A stretch of 57,190 nucleotides of DNA from Bacillus pseudomycoides (GTDB taxonomy: Bacteria > Bacillota > Bacilli > Bacillales > Bacillaceae_G), in contig NZ_NVOY01000019.1 of NCBI RefSeq assembly GCF_002551005.1, positions 1-57,190 of the forward strand. The letters run 5' to 3'. The notes beneath the pieces are model-generated. The model saw only the letters and a program-made list of their open reading frames with translations, was not told the DNA's origin and made no database searches. A program made the translations under genes and the position numbers. Within the stretch, counting starts at the first letter, position 1. Every line of letters begins with the position of its first letter. Shown in pieces: positions 18,676-30,275 of this stretch.

Positions 18676-18747
18676 ATCGTAAATGAATGTCGTTTTTAAA
18701 TAAAAGGATGGGCGCACATCCTCGATTGTATCGAAAAGAATGCGTAA

Positions 18748-18780
18748 ACGTGGGAGGTTATTCCGCTAAAACCACATTGA
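18748..18780 (+). promoter_or_regulatory. Second L1-type autoregulatory site, rplA leader
   Basis: GTGGGAGG (18750-18757) and ACCACATT (18771-18778) repeat the flanking motif of the rplK leader, with a shorter insert, directly before the rplA ribosome site. A separate AGGATG/CATCCT hairpin lies upstream. Confidence 0.65.
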
Positions 18781-18793
18781 GGAGGAAATAAAA

Positions 18794-19486
18794 ATGGCTA
18801 AAAGAGGTAAAAAGTACGTAGAAGCTGCAAAGCTTGTTGATCGTGCGGCTGCTTACTCTGCAACAGAGGCAGTAGAATTAGTAAAGAAAACAAACACAGC
18901 TAAATTTGATGCAACTGTAGAAGCTGCATTCCGTTTAGGTGTTGACCCTAAGAAAGCTGACCAACAAATTCGTGGTGCAGTTGTTCTTCCGCACGGTACT
19001 GGTAAAGTACAACGTGTATTAGTATTCGCTAAAGGCGAAAAACTAAAAGAAGCTGAAGCTGCTGGAGCTGACTTCGTAGGTGATACAGACTACATCAACA
19101 AAATCCAACAAGGTTGGTTTGACTTTGATGTAGTGGTAGCAACTCCTGACATGATGGGTGAAGTTGGTAAACTTGGTCGTGTATTAGGACCTAAAGGTTT
19201 AATGCCAAACCCTAAAACTGGAACAGTTACTTTCGATGTAACAAAAGCAGTTAACGAAATCAAAGCTGGTAAAGTAGAATACCGCGTTGATAAAGCTGGT
19301 AACATCCATGTACCAATCGGTAAAGTATCTTTCGAAGATGCGAAATTAGTTGAAAACTTAGAAACAGTTGCTGATGCTCTTCTAAAAGCTAAGCCAGCTG
19401 CTGCGAAAGGTACTTACATGAAGAACGTAACAGTTGCTTCTACAATGGGACCTGGCGTACGCGTTGAAGTTTCTACTATTGCGTAA
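18794..19486 (+). CDS. rplA: 50S ribosomal protein L1
   Basis: A 230-aa protein of the L1 stalk, moving deacylated tRNA from the E site and acting as translational repressor of its own mRNA. Motifs include [25 protein letters not shown] and the EYRVDK segment. ATG 18794 follows GAGGAGG. It is preceded by an L1-type site matching the one before rplK, supporting feedback on both genes. Confidence 0.97.
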   Translation: MAKRGKKYVEAAKLVDRAAAYSATEAVELVKKTNTAKFDATVEAAFRLGVDPKKADQQIRGAVVLPHGTGKVQRVLVFAKGEKLKEAEAAGADFVGDTDYINKIQQGWFDFDVVVATPDMMGEVGKLGRVLGPKGLMPNPKTGTVTFDVTKAVNEIKAGKVEYRVDKAGNIHVPIGKVSFEDAKLVENLETVADALLKAKPAAAKGTYMKNVTVASTMGPGVRVEVSTIA

Positions 19487-19496
19487 AAATTGGAAG

Positions 19497-19525
19497 TTGA
19501 CTTCATGATGAAGTTCTAATATAAT
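19497..19525 (+). promoter_or_regulatory. Sigma-A promoter of rplJ-rplL
   Basis: TTGACT (19497-19502) and TATAAT (19520-19525), spacer 17; start near 19532. Confidence 0.85.
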
Positions 19526-19544
19526 CATCTATGTTGTGAATTTT

Positions 19545-19670
19545 AATAGTGTACCGTAGACAGTAGGTGCCAATTTGGCTTAATATCCTACCGAGGTGTA
19601 AATATACGGAACGGAAATTTTCTGTGACTATATGCCTCCATGTCTATAACTGGGCACGGAGGCTTTTTAG
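19545..19670 (+). promoter_or_regulatory. L10 leader (autoregulatory RNA)
   Basis: Family sequences are readable: CCGTAGACAGTAGGTGCC, then ATCCTACCGAGGTG pairing with the AGTAGGT region, followed by a terminator GCCTCC (19634-19639) / GGAGGC (19658-19663) with T5. Binding of the L10(L12)4 complex favours termination and limits rplJ-rplL expression. Confidence 0.92.
19634..19668 (+). terminator. Regulated terminator of the L10 leader
   Basis: GCCTCC-GGAGGC stem closing a loop that includes TGTC and GGCA, followed by five T. Confidence 0.88.
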
Positions 19671-19717
19671 TGCACTTTCGGTACATCTTCTATATAATCT
19701 ACAGGAGGTGTAATAAC

Positions 19718-20218
19718 ATGACTAAAGCAATCGAGGCAAAACAACACGTTGTAACTGAAATCGCTGGTAAACTTAGCGAAAGTAAATCAACAATCGTTGT
19801 TGACTACCGTGGTTTAACAGTGTCTGAAGTAACAGAATTACGTAAAGCATTACGTGAAGCTGGCGTTGAGTTCAAAGTTTACAAAAACTCTTTAACTCGT
19901 CGTGCTGCAGAAGCTGCTGAACTAACTGAGTTAAACGAATATCTAACAGGACCAAACGCTATCGCGTTCAGTAACGAAGATGTGGTTGCTCCTGCGAAAG
20001 TATTAAACGACTTCGCGAAAAATCACGAAGCTTTAGAAATTAAAGCTGGTGTAATCGAAGGTAAACTTGTAACTGTTGATGAGGTTAAAGCTATCGCTAC
20101 TCTTCCATCACGTGAAGGCTTACTTTCTATGCTTCTTAGCGTTCTTCAAGCTCCAATTCGTAATCTTGCACTCGCTACAAAAGCTGTTGCAGATCAAAAA
20201 GAAGAGCAAGGCGCTTAA
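19718..20218 (+). CDS. rplJ: 50S ribosomal protein L10
   Basis: A 166-aa protein forming the base of the L12 stalk and anchoring it to 23S rRNA beside L11. Motifs: [28 protein letters not shown] and the C-terminal L12-binding helix. ATG 19718 follows AGGAGGTG; the frame is open 26 codons upstream through the terminator hairpin, which is not coding. Regulated by the L10 leader. Confidence 0.97.
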   Translation: MTKAIEAKQHVVTEIAGKLSESKSTIVVDYRGLTVSEVTELRKALREAGVEFKVYKNSLTRRAAEAAELTELNEYLTGPNAIAFSNEDVVAPAKVLNDFAKNHEALEIKAGVIEGKLVTVDEVKAIATLPSREGLLSMLLSVLQAPIRNLALATKAVADQKEEQGA

Positions 20219-20287
20219 TTTTTTAAAAGATAATTACGTGTTATCGATCAAACAATATGAACTTATTTAATAAGGAGGATATTTACA

Positions 20288-20650
20288 ATGACTAAAGAAC
20301 AAATCATTGAAGCAGTTAAAAATATGACTGTATTAGAACTTAACGACTTAGTAAAAGCTATCGAGGAAGAATTCGGCGTAACTGCTGCTGCTCCTGTAGC
20401 TGTTATGGGTGGCGCTGCTGGTGAAGCTGCTGCTGAGAAAACTGAATTTGATGTAGTACTTGCTAGTGCAGGCGCTCAAAAAATCAAAGTTATCAAAGTT
20501 GTTCGTGAAATCACTGGTCTTGGCTTAAAAGAAGCTAAAGAATTAGCTGACAACACTCCAAAAGCAGTTAAAGAAGGCGTTTCTAAAGAAGAAGCTGAAG
20601 AAATCAAAGCTAAACTTGAAGAAGTTGGCGCTGCTGTAGAAGTTAAGTAA
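20288..20650 (+). CDS. rplL: 50S ribosomal protein L7/L12
   Basis: A 120-aa stalk protein present in several copies, which recruits and stimulates translation GTPases. It has the N-terminal dimerization domain, an alanine-rich hinge (about 34-52) and the C-terminal factor-binding domain ([24 protein letters not shown]). ATG 20288 follows AAGGAGG. Followed by a strong terminator. Confidence 0.98.
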   Translation: MTKEQIIEAVKNMTVLELNDLVKAIEEEFGVTAAAPVAVMGGAAGEAAAEKTEFDVVLASAGAQKIKVIKVVREITGLGLKEAKELADNTPKAVKEGVSKEEAEEIKAKLEEVGAAVEVK

Positions 20651-20667
20651 TTAACTTTTGAAGCTTT

Positions 20668-20701
20668 AAAAAAAGCTCGCTCTCATGCGAGCTTTTTTTT
20701 T
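20668..20701 (+). terminator. Terminator after rplL
   Basis: AAAAAAGCTCGC / GCGAGCTTTTTT with a TCTCAT loop (20681-20686) and a long T run. Confidence 0.96.
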
Positions 20702-20726
20702 AACTGTAAAGAAAAGAGGTGGCCAT

Positions 20727-21326
20727 ATGGCAGACCATTATTTTTCTAACGATCCTTCTAGTAAAAGTGATCGTAAACGTTGGGAATATACGCTCAGAGG
20801 ATCTCAATTTCTTTTCTTATCTGACCATGGAGTATTTTCAAAAAATGAAGTGGATTTTGGTTCGCGTCTTTTAATTGAAGCTTTTCAGATGCCGGAAGCC
20901 CAAGGTGATGTAATAGATGTTGGGTGTGGATATGGTCCGATAGGTTTATCTTTAGCAAAAGAGTTTCAAGAACGCGTGGTTCATATGGTAGATGTAAATG
21001 AAAGAGCGCTCGGGCTTGCGAAAGAAAACGCTGCTAATAACCGAATTGGAAATGTCCAAATTTATCAAAGTAGTGTATATGAAAGTGTGAGCGGGGAATA
21101 CGCTGCTATTCTATCTAATCCGCCAATCCGAGCTGGGAAGCATGTGGTACATGAGATTCTAGAAAAAGCTGTGGATCATCTTGTGCCGGGCGGAGAGCTT
21201 TGGATTGTAATCCAGAAAAAACAAGGTGCACCATCCGCGATGAAAAAATTAGAAGAAGTGTTCGATGTTGTGGAAGTCGTAGAAAAGAAAAAAGGCTATT
21301 ATATCATAAAATCAAAAAAACGTTGA
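20727..21326 (+). CDS. ybxB: Class I SAM methyltransferase, RsmC-like (YbxB)
   Basis: A 199-aa single-domain methyltransferase. IDVGCGYGPIG is the SAM-binding motif I and LSNPPIRAGK the NPPI motif typical of enzymes that methylate exocyclic amino groups of rRNA bases. It corresponds to the catalytic half of RsmC; the precise target is unproven. ATG 20727 follows AGAGGTGG; the frame upstream runs into the rplL terminator. Position between rplL and rpoB is usual. Confidence 0.9.
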   Translation: MADHYFSNDPSSKSDRKRWEYTLRGSQFLFLSDHGVFSKNEVDFGSRLLIEAFQMPEAQGDVIDVGCGYGPIGLSLAKEFQERVVHMVDVNERALGLAKENAANNRIGNVQIYQSSVYESVSGEYAAILSNPPIRAGKHVVHEILEKAVDHLVPGGELWIVIQKKQGAPSAMKKLEEVFDVVEVVEKKKGYYIIKSKKR

Positions 21327-21372
21327 CGGTTATTTTTGGTTGTGTTAACATTATAAAATGCCAATATATGAT
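21323..21372 (+). promoter_or_regulatory. Possible rpoB promoters
   Basis: TTGACG (21323-21328) with TAACAT (21346-21351), spacer 17, overlaps the ybxB stop; TTAACA (21345-21350) with TATGAT (21367-21372), spacer 16, is a second candidate. Confidence 0.5.
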
Positions 21373-21615
21373 TTTCTGCGTTGAGGACAATGTATATTTT
21401 TGCTTCTCTTGGAAAAGATAGTAAAATCAACAGATTATGAAACAGAATGATGGTTTTCTTATAGAAGCCATTTTTCTTTTTTGAGCAGTTAGAAACACTC
21501 AACGTATCTATCTTTTTAGAGAAAAAAGGCTACGCAATTTGTGTTAGTCGTATTTAGTTGTGATTTTGCACATTTTTGTGCATTTATAATACTCTTGATT
21601 TGAGGGGTGAAGCAG
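21327..21615 (+). promoter_or_regulatory. rpoB-rpoC leader region
   Basis: A 289-base non-coding leader. It contains a terminator-like hairpin (ATGG 21450-21453 with CCAT 21468-21471, inner TTTC/GAAG, then a T-rich tract) and a second perfect hairpin TGCACA-TTTT-TGTGCA (21567-21582) about 20 bases before the ribosome site. Such leaders suggest attenuation of RNA polymerase synthesis, but no named family was recognised. Confidence 0.45.
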
Positions 21616-24600
21616 TTGACAGGTCAACTAGTTCAATACGGACGACACCGCCAACGAAGAAGTTATGCCCGTATTAGTGAGGTATTAGAATTACCGAATC
21701 TTATCGAAATTCAAACCTCTTCTTATCAGTGGTTTCTTGATGAGGGTTTGCGAGAAATGTTCCAAGACATTTCTCCGATTGAAGACTTTACGGGAAATCT
21801 ATCGCTTGAATTTATCGACTACAGCTTAGGTGAACCTAAATACTCTGTAGAAGAATGTAAAGAGCGTGATGTGACGTATGCAGCACCACTTCGTGTAAAA
21901 GTGCGTCTAATCAATAAAGAAACTGGTGAAGTAAAAGAGCAAGATGTGTTCATGGGGGATTTCCCGCTCATGACAGAGACAGGAACATTTGTAATTAACG
22001 GTGCAGAACGCGTTATTGTTTCTCAGTTAGTTCGTTCACCAAGTGTATACTACAGCGGAAAAGTGGACAAAAATGGAAAACGCGGATTTACTGCTACTGT
22101 AATTCCAAACCGCGGAGCTTGGTTGGAGTATGAAACAGATGCTAAGGATGTTGTTTATGTGCGTATCGATCGTACGCGTAAACTGCCTGTAACTGTTTTG
22201 TTACGCGCATTAGGGTTTGGCTCTGATCAAGAAATCACCGAATTAATAGGTGATAACGAATACTTAAGCAATACGCTAGAAAAAGATAACACGGATAGCA
22301 CAGAAAAAGCGCTGCTTGAAATTTATGAGCGTCTACGTCCAGGTGAACCACCAACAGTAGAAAATGCGAAGAGCTTGCTTGTTTCTCGCTTCTTTGATCC
22401 AAAACGTTATGATCTAGCAAATGTAGGTCGCTACAAAATTAATAAGAAATTACACATTAAAAACAGATTGTTTAACCAACGTTTAGCTGAAACTTTAGTG
22501 GATCCTGAGACAGGTGAAATTTTAGTAGCAGAGGGAACAATCTTAGATCGTCGTACATTAGATCGTATTTTACCTTATTTAGAAAAGAACATTGGTTTTA
22601 AAACAGCGAAACCAATGGGCGGAGTGGTAGAAGGCGATGTTGAATTACAATCTATTAAGATTTATGCTCCGGATGCAGATGGAGAGCGCTCTATCAATAT
22701 TATTGGTAATGCGAATATCGATCGCGATATAAAACATATTACACCAGGCGATATTATTGCATCTATTAGCTATTTCTTTAATCTTCTATATAAAGTAGGA
22801 GACACAGACGATATTGACCATTTAGGAAACCGCCGCCTACGTTCTGTAGGGGAATTGTTACAAAACCAATTCCGTATCGGTCTTTCTCGTATGGAACGTG
22901 TTGTTCGTGAGAGAATGTCAATTCAAGATACAAATGCAATTACACCGCAAGCGTTAATTAACATTCGTCCGGTTATTGCATCTATTAAAGAGTTCTTCGG
23001 TAGCTCTCAGTTATCTCAGTTTATGGATCAAACAAATCCATTAGCAGAGTTAACACATAAACGAAGACTATCTGCATTAGGACCTGGTGGTTTAACGCGT
23101 GAGCGCGCAGGCTTTGAAGTGCGTGACGTTCACTACTCTCACTATGGTCGTATGTGTCCAATTGAAACACCAGAGGGACCAAACATCGGTTTGATCAACT
23201 CTCTATCTTCGTTTGCGAAAGTAAATGAATTTGGTTTCATTGAAACACCATATCGCCGTGTTGATCCAGAAACTGGACGTGTAACAACACGTGTAGATTA
23301 CTTAACAGCCGATGAACAAGATAACTATGTTGTTGCCCAAGCAAACGCACGTTTATCTGAAGATGGAGATTTCCTTGATGAAGACGTTGTAGCACGTTTC
23401 CGCGATGAGAACGTTGTAGTAAAACGTGAACGTATCGACTACATGGATATCTCTCCAAAACAGGTTGTGTCTGCTGCGACAGCTTGTATACCGTTCTTAG
23501 AAAACGATGACTCGAACCGTGCACTAATGGGCGCGAACATGCAACGTCAAGCAGTTCCGCTTATGAACCCAGAATCTCCAATTGTAGGTACTGGTATGGA
23601 GTATGTATCGGCGAAAGATTCAGGTGCTGCAGTAATTTGTAAACATCCTGGTATCGTTGAACGTGTAGAAGCTCGCGAAGTTTGGGTACGTCGTTATATC
23701 GAAGTAGACGGTCAAAAAGTAAAAGGTGACTTAGATCGCTACAAAATGTTGAAATTCATCCGTTCTAACCAAGGAACCTGTTACAACCAACGTCCAATCG
23801 TAAGTGTTGGCGATGAAGTTGTAAAAGGCGAGATTCTTGCAGACGGTCCTTCTATGGAAAAAGGTGAACTTGCACTTGGTCGTAACGTGCTTGTTGGCTT
23901 TATGACATGGGATGGTTATAACTACGAGGATGCGATCATTATGAGTGAGCGCCTTGTAAAAGATGATGTGTACACTTCTATTCATATTGAAGAATATGAA
24001 TCTGAAGCTCGTGATACAAAGCTAGGACCAGAAGAAATTACACGCGACATTCCAAACGTAGGGGAAGATGCGCTTCGTAATCTTGATGAGCGTGGTATTA
24101 TTCGCATTGGTGCGGAAGTAAAAGATGGGGATCTACTTGTTGGTAAAGTAACACCAAAAGGTGTAACAGAGTTAACAGCAGAAGAACGTCTATTACACGC
24201 AATCTTTGGTGAGAAGGCTCGTGAAGTACGTGATACATCATTACGTGTACCACACGGTGGTGGCGGTATTATCTTAGACGTAAAAGTATTCAACCGTGAA
24301 GATGGCGATGAATTGCCACCAGGTGTGAATCAACTTGTACGTGCATATATCGTTCAAAAACGTAAAATTTCTGAAGGTGACAAGATGGCCGGTCGTCACG
24401 GTAACAAAGGTGTTATCTCCCGTATTTTACCGGAAGAAGATATGCCTTACTTACCAGATGGCACACCAATCGATATCATGTTAAACCCATTAGGGGTACC
24501 ATCTCGTATGAATATCGGTCAGGTGCTAGAGCTTCATCTTGGTATGGCAGCAAGATATCTTGGTATTCACGTTGCAACACCAGTATTTGATGGTGCTCGT

Positions 24601-25143
24601 GAGGAAGATGTATGGGGAACAATCGAAGAAGCTGGTATGGCACGTGATGCGAAGACGATTCTATACGATGGACGTACTGGTGAACCATTCGACAACCGCG
24701 TATCTGTTGGTGTCATGTACATGATTAAACTTGCACACATGGTTGACGATAAACTTCATGCTCGTTCTACTGGACCATACTCACTTGTAACGCAGCAACC
24801 TCTTGGAGGTAAAGCACAGTTCGGTGGACAACGTTTTGGTGAGATGGAGGTTTGGGCACTTGAAGCTTACGGTGCTGCTTATACTCTTCAAGAAATCTTA
24901 ACAGTTAAGTCGGATGATGTTATTGGTCGTGTGAAAACGTACGAATCGATTGTAAAAGGCGAAAACGTTCCAGAACCAGGTGTTCCTGAATCATTCAAAG
25001 TATTGATTAAGGAATTACAAAGTTTAGGTATGGATGTTAAGATGATGTCTAGCGACGATACTGAAATTGAAATGCGTGATACTGATGATGATGATCAATC
25101 TGCAGATAAATTAAATGTCGAAGTTGAGACAACGAAGGAATAA
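21616..25143 (+). CDS. rpoB: DNA-directed RNA polymerase subunit beta
   Basis: The 1,175-aa beta subunit forms one pincer and half of the active centre. The rifampicin pocket reads [31 protein letters not shown] with wild-type residues (His481 among them), so no resistance change is visible. [13 protein letters not shown] and the C-terminal clamp-anchor region are intact. I choose TTG 21616, spaced normally after GAGGGGTG; GTG 21607 lies inside that site. 37 bases separate it from rpoC. Confidence 0.97.
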   Translation: MTGQLVQYGRHRQRRSYARISEVLELPNLIEIQTSSYQWFLDEGLREMFQDISPIEDFTGNLSLEFIDYSLGEPKYSVEECKERDVTYAAPLRVKVRLINKETGEVKEQDVFMGDFPLMTETGTFVINGAERVIVSQLVRSPSVYYSGKVDKNGKRGFTATVIPNRGAWLEYETDAKDVVYVRIDRTRKLPVTVLLRALGFGSDQEITELIGDNEYLSNTLEKDNTDSTEKALLEIYERLRPGEPPTVENAKSLLVSRFFDPKRYDLANVGRYKINKKLHIKNRLFNQRLAETLVDPETGEILVAEGTILDRRTLDRILPYLEKNIGFKTAKPMGGVVEGDVELQSIKIYAPDADGERSINIIGNANIDRDIKHITPGDIIASISYFFNLLYKVGDTDDIDHLGNRRLRSVGELLQNQFRIGLSRMERVVRERMSIQDTNAITPQALINIRPVIASIKEFFGSSQLSQFMDQTNPLAELTHKRRLSALGPGGLTRERAGFEVRDVHYSHYGRMCPIETPEGPNIGLINSLSSFAKVNEFGFIETPYRRVDPETGRVTTRVDYLTADEQDNYVVAQANARLSEDGDFLDEDVVARFRDENVVVKRERIDYMDISPKQVVSAATACIPFLENDDSNRALMGANMQRQAVPLMNPESPIVGTGMEYVSAKDSGAAVICKHPGIVERVEAREVWVRRYIEVDGQKVKGDLDRYKMLKFIRSNQGTCYNQRPIVSVGDEVVKGEILADGPSMEKGELALGRNVLVGFMTWDGYNYEDAIIMSERLVKDDVYTSIHIEEYESEARDTKLGPEEITRDIPNVGEDALRNLDERGIIRIGAEVKDGDLLVGKVTPKGVTELTAEERLLHAIFGEKAREVRDTSLRVPHGGGGIILDVKVFNREDGDELPPGVNQLVRAYIVQKRKISEGDKMAGRHGNKGVISRILPEEDMPYLPDGTPIDIMLNPLGVPSRMNIGQVLELHLGMAARYLGIHVATPVFDGAREEDVWGTIEEAGMARDAKTILYDGRTGEPFDNRVSVGVMYMIKLAHMVDDKLHARSTGPYSLVTQQPLGGKAQFGGQRFGEMEVWALEAYGAAYTLQEILTVKSDDVIGRVKTYESIVKGENVPEPGVPESFKVLIKELQSLGMDVKMMSSDDTEIEMRDTDDDDQSADKLNVEVETTKE

Positions 25144-25180
25144 TTGGGATAACCTGTAGACTAAAAGGGAGGTAGGCCCC

Positions 25181-28100
25181 TTGATAGATGTAAACAACTT
25201 TGAATATATGAAGATCGGACTTGCATCACCAGACAAAATTCGTTCTTGGTCATATGGGGAAGTAAAAAAACCCGAAACGATTAACTATCGTACATTGAAA
25301 CCAGAGAAAGACGGTTTGTTCTGTGAGCGTATTTTCGGTCCCACAAAAGACTGGGAATGTCATTGTGGTAAATATAAACGTGTCCGCTATAAAGGTGTAG
25401 TTTGTGATCGATGCGGCGTTGAAGTAACGCGTGCGAAAGTTCGCCGTGAACGTATGGGTCATATTGAATTAGCTGCTCCTGTATCTCATATTTGGTATTT
25501 CAAAGGTATCCCAAGCCGCATGGGACTTGTCTTAGACATGTCCCCTCGCGCGCTTGAAGAAGTAATTTATTTCGCTTCTTATGTGGTAACAGAAAGCGGC
25601 GATACACCGCTTGATAAGAAGCAACTTCTTTCGGAGAAGGAATACCGTGCGTATCGCGATAGATACGGAAACTCTTTCCAAGCTTCTATGGGCGCAGAGG
25701 CGATTAAGAAGTTATTACAAGATATCGATCTAGATAAAGAAGTAGACTTCTTAAAAGAAGAGTTAAAAACAGCACAAGGACAACGCCGTACTCGTGCTAT
25801 TAAACGTCTAGAAGTATTAGAAGCATTCCGTAACTCTGGAAATGAGCCATCTTGGATGATTCTAGATGTTCTTCCAGTTATCCCACCAGAGCTTCGTCCA
25901 ATGGTACAGCTAGATGGTGGACGTTTTGCAACTTCTGACTTAAATGACTTATACCGTCGTGTAATTAACCGTAACAATCGTTTAAAACGTTTATTAGACC
26001 TAGGTGCACCAAGCATCATTGTTCAAAACGAAAAACGTATGTTACAAGAAGCGGTAGATGCTTTAATCGATAATGGTCGTCGTGGTCGTCCAGTTACTGG
26101 GCCTGGTAACCGTCCATTAAAATCTCTTTCGCATATGTTAAAAGGTAAGCAAGGACGCTTCCGTCAAAACTTATTAGGTAAACGTGTTGACTACTCTGGT
26201 CGTTCCGTTATCGTTGTAGGACCGAACTTAAAAATGTACCAATGCGGTCTGCCAAAAGAAATGGCGCTTGAACTGTTCAAGCCTTTTGTTATGAAAGAGT
26301 TAGTAGGAAAAGGTTTAGCACACAACATTAAGAGTGCGAAACGAAAAATTGAACGAGTACAACCTGAAGTTTGGGACGTTTTAGAATCTGTGATTAAAGA
26401 ACACCCTGTACTTCTAAACCGTGCTCCAACGCTTCACCGTCTTGGTATTCAGGCGTTTGAACCTACATTAGTAGAAGGACGCGCAATCCGTCTGCATCCA
26501 CTTGTATGTACTGCATACAACGCGGACTTTGACGGTGACCAAATGGCGGTTCACGTTCCGCTTTCATCAGAAGCACAAGCAGAAGCTCGTCTTCTTATGT
26601 TAGCTGCACAAAACATCTTAAACCCGAAAGATGGAAAACCAGTTGTTACACCGTCTCAGGATATGGTATTAGGTAACTACTACTTAACACTAGAGCGCGA
26701 AGGTGCGATTGGTGAAGGTATGATTTTCAAAGATACAAATGAAGCATTACTTGCATACCAAAACGGATATGTACATTTGCATACTCGTGTTGCTGTTGCA
26801 GCAAGCTCTGTAAACAACGAAACGTTTACAGAAGAGCAAAACAGCAAACTGTTATTAACAACAGTTGGTAAGTTAATATTCAATGAAATCTTACCGAAAT
26901 CTTTCCCTTACATTAACGAACCAACAAAAACAAACTTGGAGAAAGAAACTCCAGTGGAATATTTTGTTGAAAAAGGTTCTAACGTAAAAGAAATTATTGC
27001 TAGTCGCGAAGAAGTGGCACCATTTAGCAAGAAAATCCTTGGTAATATCATCGCGGAAGTATTTAAACGTTTCAAAATTACAGAAACGTCTCGCATGCTT
27101 GACCGTATGAAAAACTTAGGATTTAAATACTCTACAAAAGCTGGTATTACAGTTGGGGTAGCAGATATCCTTGTATTAGGTGAAAAAGAAGAAATTCTAC
27201 ACGAAGCACAAGCAAAAGTAGATACAGTAATTAAACAATTCCGTCGCGGTTTAATCACGGAGGAAGAACGTTACGATCGTGTTATTTCCATTTGGAGTAA
27301 TGCGAAAGATGTTATCCAAGGAAAACTGATGAAAACGCTAGATAAACGCAACCCGATCTTCATGATGAGTGATTCTGGTGCCCGTGGTAACGCATCGAAC
27401 TTTACTCAGCTTGCTGGTATGCGTGGTTTGATGGCTAACCCATCTGGACGTATCATCGAACTTCCAATCAAATCAAGTTTCCGTGAAGGTTTAACGGTAC
27501 TTGAGTACTTCATCTCTACGCATGGTGCGCGTAAAGGTCTTGCCGATACAGCACTTAAGACTGCCGATTCTGGTTACTTAACACGTCGTCTTGTTGACGT
27601 TGCACAAGATGTTATCGTTCGTGAAGATGACTGTGGAACAGATCGCGGTTTATTAATTGGCGCAATTAAAGAAGGAAACGAAATTATCGAATCCTTATAC
27701 GATCGTCTTGTAGGACGTTTCGCAAGAAAAACTCTGAAACATCCAGAAACAGGCGAAGTGTTAGTTCGTGAAAATGAATTAATTACAGAAGATATTGCTC
27801 ATATCATTGAAAAATCAGGCGTTGAACAATTGTACATCCGCTCTGCGTTTACATGTAACACACGCCACGGTGTATGTAAGAAGTGTTATGGTCGTAACTT
27901 AGCTACTGGTACAGATGTAGAGGTGGGCGAAGCGGTTGGTATTATCGCAGCTCAATCTATCGGTGAGCCAGGTACACAGTTAACGATGCGTACATTCCAT
28001 ACAGGTGGGGTTGCTGGAGACGATATCACACAAGGTTTACCACGTATTCAAGAGATTTTCGAAGCGCGTAATCCGAAAGGTCAAGCGGTTATCAGTGAAA

Positions 28101-28792
28101 TCGATGGTGTCGTTGCAGCGATTAATGATGTGAAAGATCGCCAAGAAGTTGTTGTACAAGGCGATGTAGAAGCACGTACGTATGCAATTCCTTATGGTGC
28201 TCGTCTAAAAGTAGCTCCAGGACACCGCATCGAACATGGTAAAGAACTTACTGAAGGTTCTATTGATCCGAAAGAATTACTGAAAGTAACAGATATTACA
28301 GCAGTTCAAGAATACTTGCTTCGTGAAGTTCAAAAAGTATACCGTATGCAAGGGGTAGAAATTGGTGATAAACACGTTGAAGTAATGGTTCGCCAAATGC
28401 TTCGTAAAGTTCGTGTAATCGATGCTGGTGAAACAGACGTATTACCAGGAACGTTACTTGATATTCATCAATTTACAGATGCAAATGCGAAAGTGTTGCT
28501 TAAAGGCAAACAACCAGCAACAGCGCGTCCAATCCTTCTTGGTATCACGAAGGCTTCACTTGAAACAGATTCGTTCTTATCTGCAGCATCATTCCAGGAA
28601 ACAACTCGTGTGTTAACTGATGCAGCAATTAAAGGTAAGCGTGACGAACTTCTTGGTCTGAAGGAAAATGTTATTATCGGTAAACTTGTTCCGGCTGGTA
28701 CAGGTATGAATCGTTACCGTAAAGTTGATCTTGTGAAAACAGCACAAGAAGAAACAAATGTAGAAAATGACGAGGTTTACGTAGAAAACTAA
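25181..28792 (+). CDS. rpoC: DNA-directed RNA polymerase subunit beta'
   Basis: The 1,203-aa beta' subunit. N-terminal zinc finger [20 protein letters not shown], catalytic NADFDGD (447-453) with three magnesium-binding aspartates, trigger-loop region [23 protein letters not shown], and the second zinc site with [16 protein letters not shown] 25181 follows GGGAGGTAGG. After the stop there is a 353-base gap instead of the L7Ae-like gene seen next to rpoC in B. subtilis. Confidence 0.97.
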   Translation: MIDVNNFEYMKIGLASPDKIRSWSYGEVKKPETINYRTLKPEKDGLFCERIFGPTKDWECHCGKYKRVRYKGVVCDRCGVEVTRAKVRRERMGHIELAAPVSHIWYFKGIPSRMGLVLDMSPRALEEVIYFASYVVTESGDTPLDKKQLLSEKEYRAYRDRYGNSFQASMGAEAIKKLLQDIDLDKEVDFLKEELKTAQGQRRTRAIKRLEVLEAFRNSGNEPSWMILDVLPVIPPELRPMVQLDGGRFATSDLNDLYRRVINRNNRLKRLLDLGAPSIIVQNEKRMLQEAVDALIDNGRRGRPVTGPGNRPLKSLSHMLKGKQGRFRQNLLGKRVDYSGRSVIVVGPNLKMYQCGLPKEMALELFKPFVMKELVGKGLAHNIKSAKRKIERVQPEVWDVLESVIKEHPVLLNRAPTLHRLGIQAFEPTLVEGRAIRLHPLVCTAYNADFDGDQMAVHVPLSSEAQAEARLLMLAAQNILNPKDGKPVVTPSQDMVLGNYYLTLEREGAIGEGMIFKDTNEALLAYQNGYVHLHTRVAVAASSVNNETFTEEQNSKLLLTTVGKLIFNEILPKSFPYINEPTKTNLEKETPVEYFVEKGSNVKEIIASREEVAPFSKKILGNIIAEVFKRFKITETSRMLDRMKNLGFKYSTKAGITVGVADILVLGEKEEILHEAQAKVDTVIKQFRRGLITEEERYDRVISIWSNAKDVIQGKLMKTLDKRNPIFMMSDSGARGNASNFTQLAGMRGLMANPSGRIIELPIKSSFREGLTVLEYFISTHGARKGLADTALKTADSGYLTRRLVDVAQDVIVREDDCGTDRGLLIGAIKEGNEIIESLYDRLVGRFARKTLKHPETGEVLVRENELITEDIAHIIEKSGVEQLYIRSAFTCNTRHGVCKKCYGRNLATGTDVEVGEAVGIIAAQSIGEPGTQLTMRTFHTGGVAGDDITQGLPRIQEIFEARNPKGQAVISEIDGVVAAINDVKDRQEVVVQGDVEARTYAIPYGARLKVAPGHRIEHGKELTEGSIDPKELLKVTDITAVQEYLLREVQKVYRMQGVEIGDKHVEVMVRQMLRKVRVIDAGETDVLPGTLLDIHQFTDANAKVLLKGKQPATARPILLGITKASLETDSFLSAASFQETTRVLTDAAIKGKRDELLGLKENVIIGKLVPAGTGMNRYRKVDLVKTAQEETNVENDEVYVEN

Positions 28793-28833
28793 AATTTTCC
28801 GTCGTAAATTTTGCATAAAAAAGATAATCCTAG

Positions 28834-28863
28834 TTGACATTATGCGTTGCAAAATGTTAATAT
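28834..28863 (+). promoter_or_regulatory. Sigma-A promoter of the str operon
   Basis: Perfect TTGACA (28834-28839) with TAATAT (28858-28863), spacer 18 (or TTAATA, spacer 17). Start near 28870, giving a leader of about 275 bases for rpsL. Confidence 0.75.
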
Positions 28864-29035
28864 AAGCAAGGTTGCTCCTTAATAAACGTTGAATGTCATT
28901 CAACACGGTATAGTTAGAACGTTGTCGTAGCTTTTAGCAATGCAACATAACATACTTTTTCAAAACTGGATCTCAACATGAAAATGAGTGAGATGCAATT
29001 AGGAGCTTCAGTGATAGAAATAACAAGTTAAAACT

Positions 29036-29076
29036 GTTTTTGTGAGGAGAGAGCATTTGCTCTCCCTTGCAAAAAC
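29036..29076 (+). other. Long hairpin in rpsL leader
   Basis: GTTTTTG (29036-29042) pairs with CAAAAAC (29070-29076); inside, TGAGG pairs with CCTTG (two G-U) and GAGAGC (29049-29054) with GCTCTC (29059-29064), loop ATTT, one bulged A. About 18 pairs in all. No T tract follows, so it is more likely regulatory or a processing site than a terminator. Confidence 0.6.
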
Positions 29077-29145
29077 TTTGTTTTCAACTAATAATGAACC
29101 ACCTGGATATGTGGTCATACAAACGTGCGAAGGGAGGATAAAATA

Positions 29146-29568
29146 ATGCCTACTATTAACCAATTAGTGAGAAAAGGTCGTACTGATAAAGTATGGAAAT
29201 CTAAATCACCTGCGTTAAACAAAGGTTTCAACTCTTTAAAGAAAAAATCAACTGATATCTCTGCACCTCAAAAACGTGGTGTATGTACTCGTGTTGGTAC
29301 AATGACTCCAAAGAAACCGAACTCAGCGTTACGTAAATACGCTCGTGTACGTTTAACAAATGGTATCGAGGTAACAGCATACATCCCAGGTATCGGTCAT
29401 AACTTACAAGAGCACAGCGTAGTATTAATTCGCGGTGGTCGAGTAAAAGACTTACCAGGGGTACGTTACCACATCGTTCGTGGGGCGCTTGACACAGCTG
29501 GTGTTGATAAGCGTATGCAAGGCCGTTCTAAATATGGTACTAAGAGACCAAAACCTGCTAAGAAATAA
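29146..29568 (+). CDS. rpsL: 30S ribosomal protein S12
   Basis: A 140-aa protein at the decoding centre. [15 protein letters not shown] contains the lysines (56-57) matching the streptomycin-resistance hot spot, unchanged here, and [12 protein letters not shown] the second one, with Asp102 as the usual methylthiolated residue. ATG 29146 follows AAGGGAGGA. First gene of the str operon rpsL-rpsG-fusA-tuf. Confidence 0.98.
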   Translation: MPTINQLVRKGRTDKVWKSKSPALNKGFNSLKKKSTDISAPQKRGVCTRVGTMTPKKPNSALRKYARVRLTNGIEVTAYIPGIGHNLQEHSVVLIRGGRVKDLPGVRYHIVRGALDTAGVDKRMQGRSKYGTKRPKPAKK

Positions 29569-29582
29569 TAAAACTGAACTGA

Positions 29583-30068
<486 letters not shown>

Positions 30069-30126
30069 GATTCAACGTAAAATAATTGCAAGCATAGACC
30101 GCTTTATTTGTCGCTTATGGAAGTGT

Positions 30127-30147
30127 GGAGAGGGAGAATGCCTCTCC
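30127..30147 (+). other. Hairpin between rpsG and fusA
   Basis: GGAGAGG (30127-30133) / CCTCTCC (30141-30147), loop GAGAATG, in a 207-base gap. It resembles the GAGAGC/GCTCTC hairpin of the rpsL leader. A second, weaker hairpin (AAGTGGC with GCTACTT) lies near 30210-30230. Confidence 0.5.
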
Positions 30148-30275
30148 CTTTCAATGGGCGCTCGTTTTACATAATGAGGGTACTGGACATACTGACATAT
30201 GTAACTAAATAAAGTGGCTTTTTTGCTACTTAAAATAAAAAATCCAATCCATATCAGGAAGGAGAAAGACACCAA

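Larger units (their letters stand above)
28793..29145 (+). other. 353-base gap rpoC-rpsL without the expected L7Ae-like gene
   Basis: No reading frame long enough for the 82-aa YbxF/RplGB protein occurs here on either strand. It holds a promoter (28834-28863), a long hairpin (29036-29076) and the rpsL ribosome site. A 17-codon frame at 28978-29031 (MKMSEMQLGASVIEITS) weakly recalls the end of L7Ae-like proteins and could be a relic or chance. Confidence 0.6.

Noticed and set aside
19640-19717. N-terminal extension of L10
   Set aside because: It is the L10-leader terminator hairpin, not protein.
25579-26019. 146-aa reverse-strand open frame inside rpoC
   Set aside because: Fully nested in rpoC, no independent signals.
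28978-29031. 17-codon frame in the rpoC-rpsL gap as a gene
   Set aside because: No ribosome site, too short, and the L7Ae likeness is weak; kept only as a possible relic.
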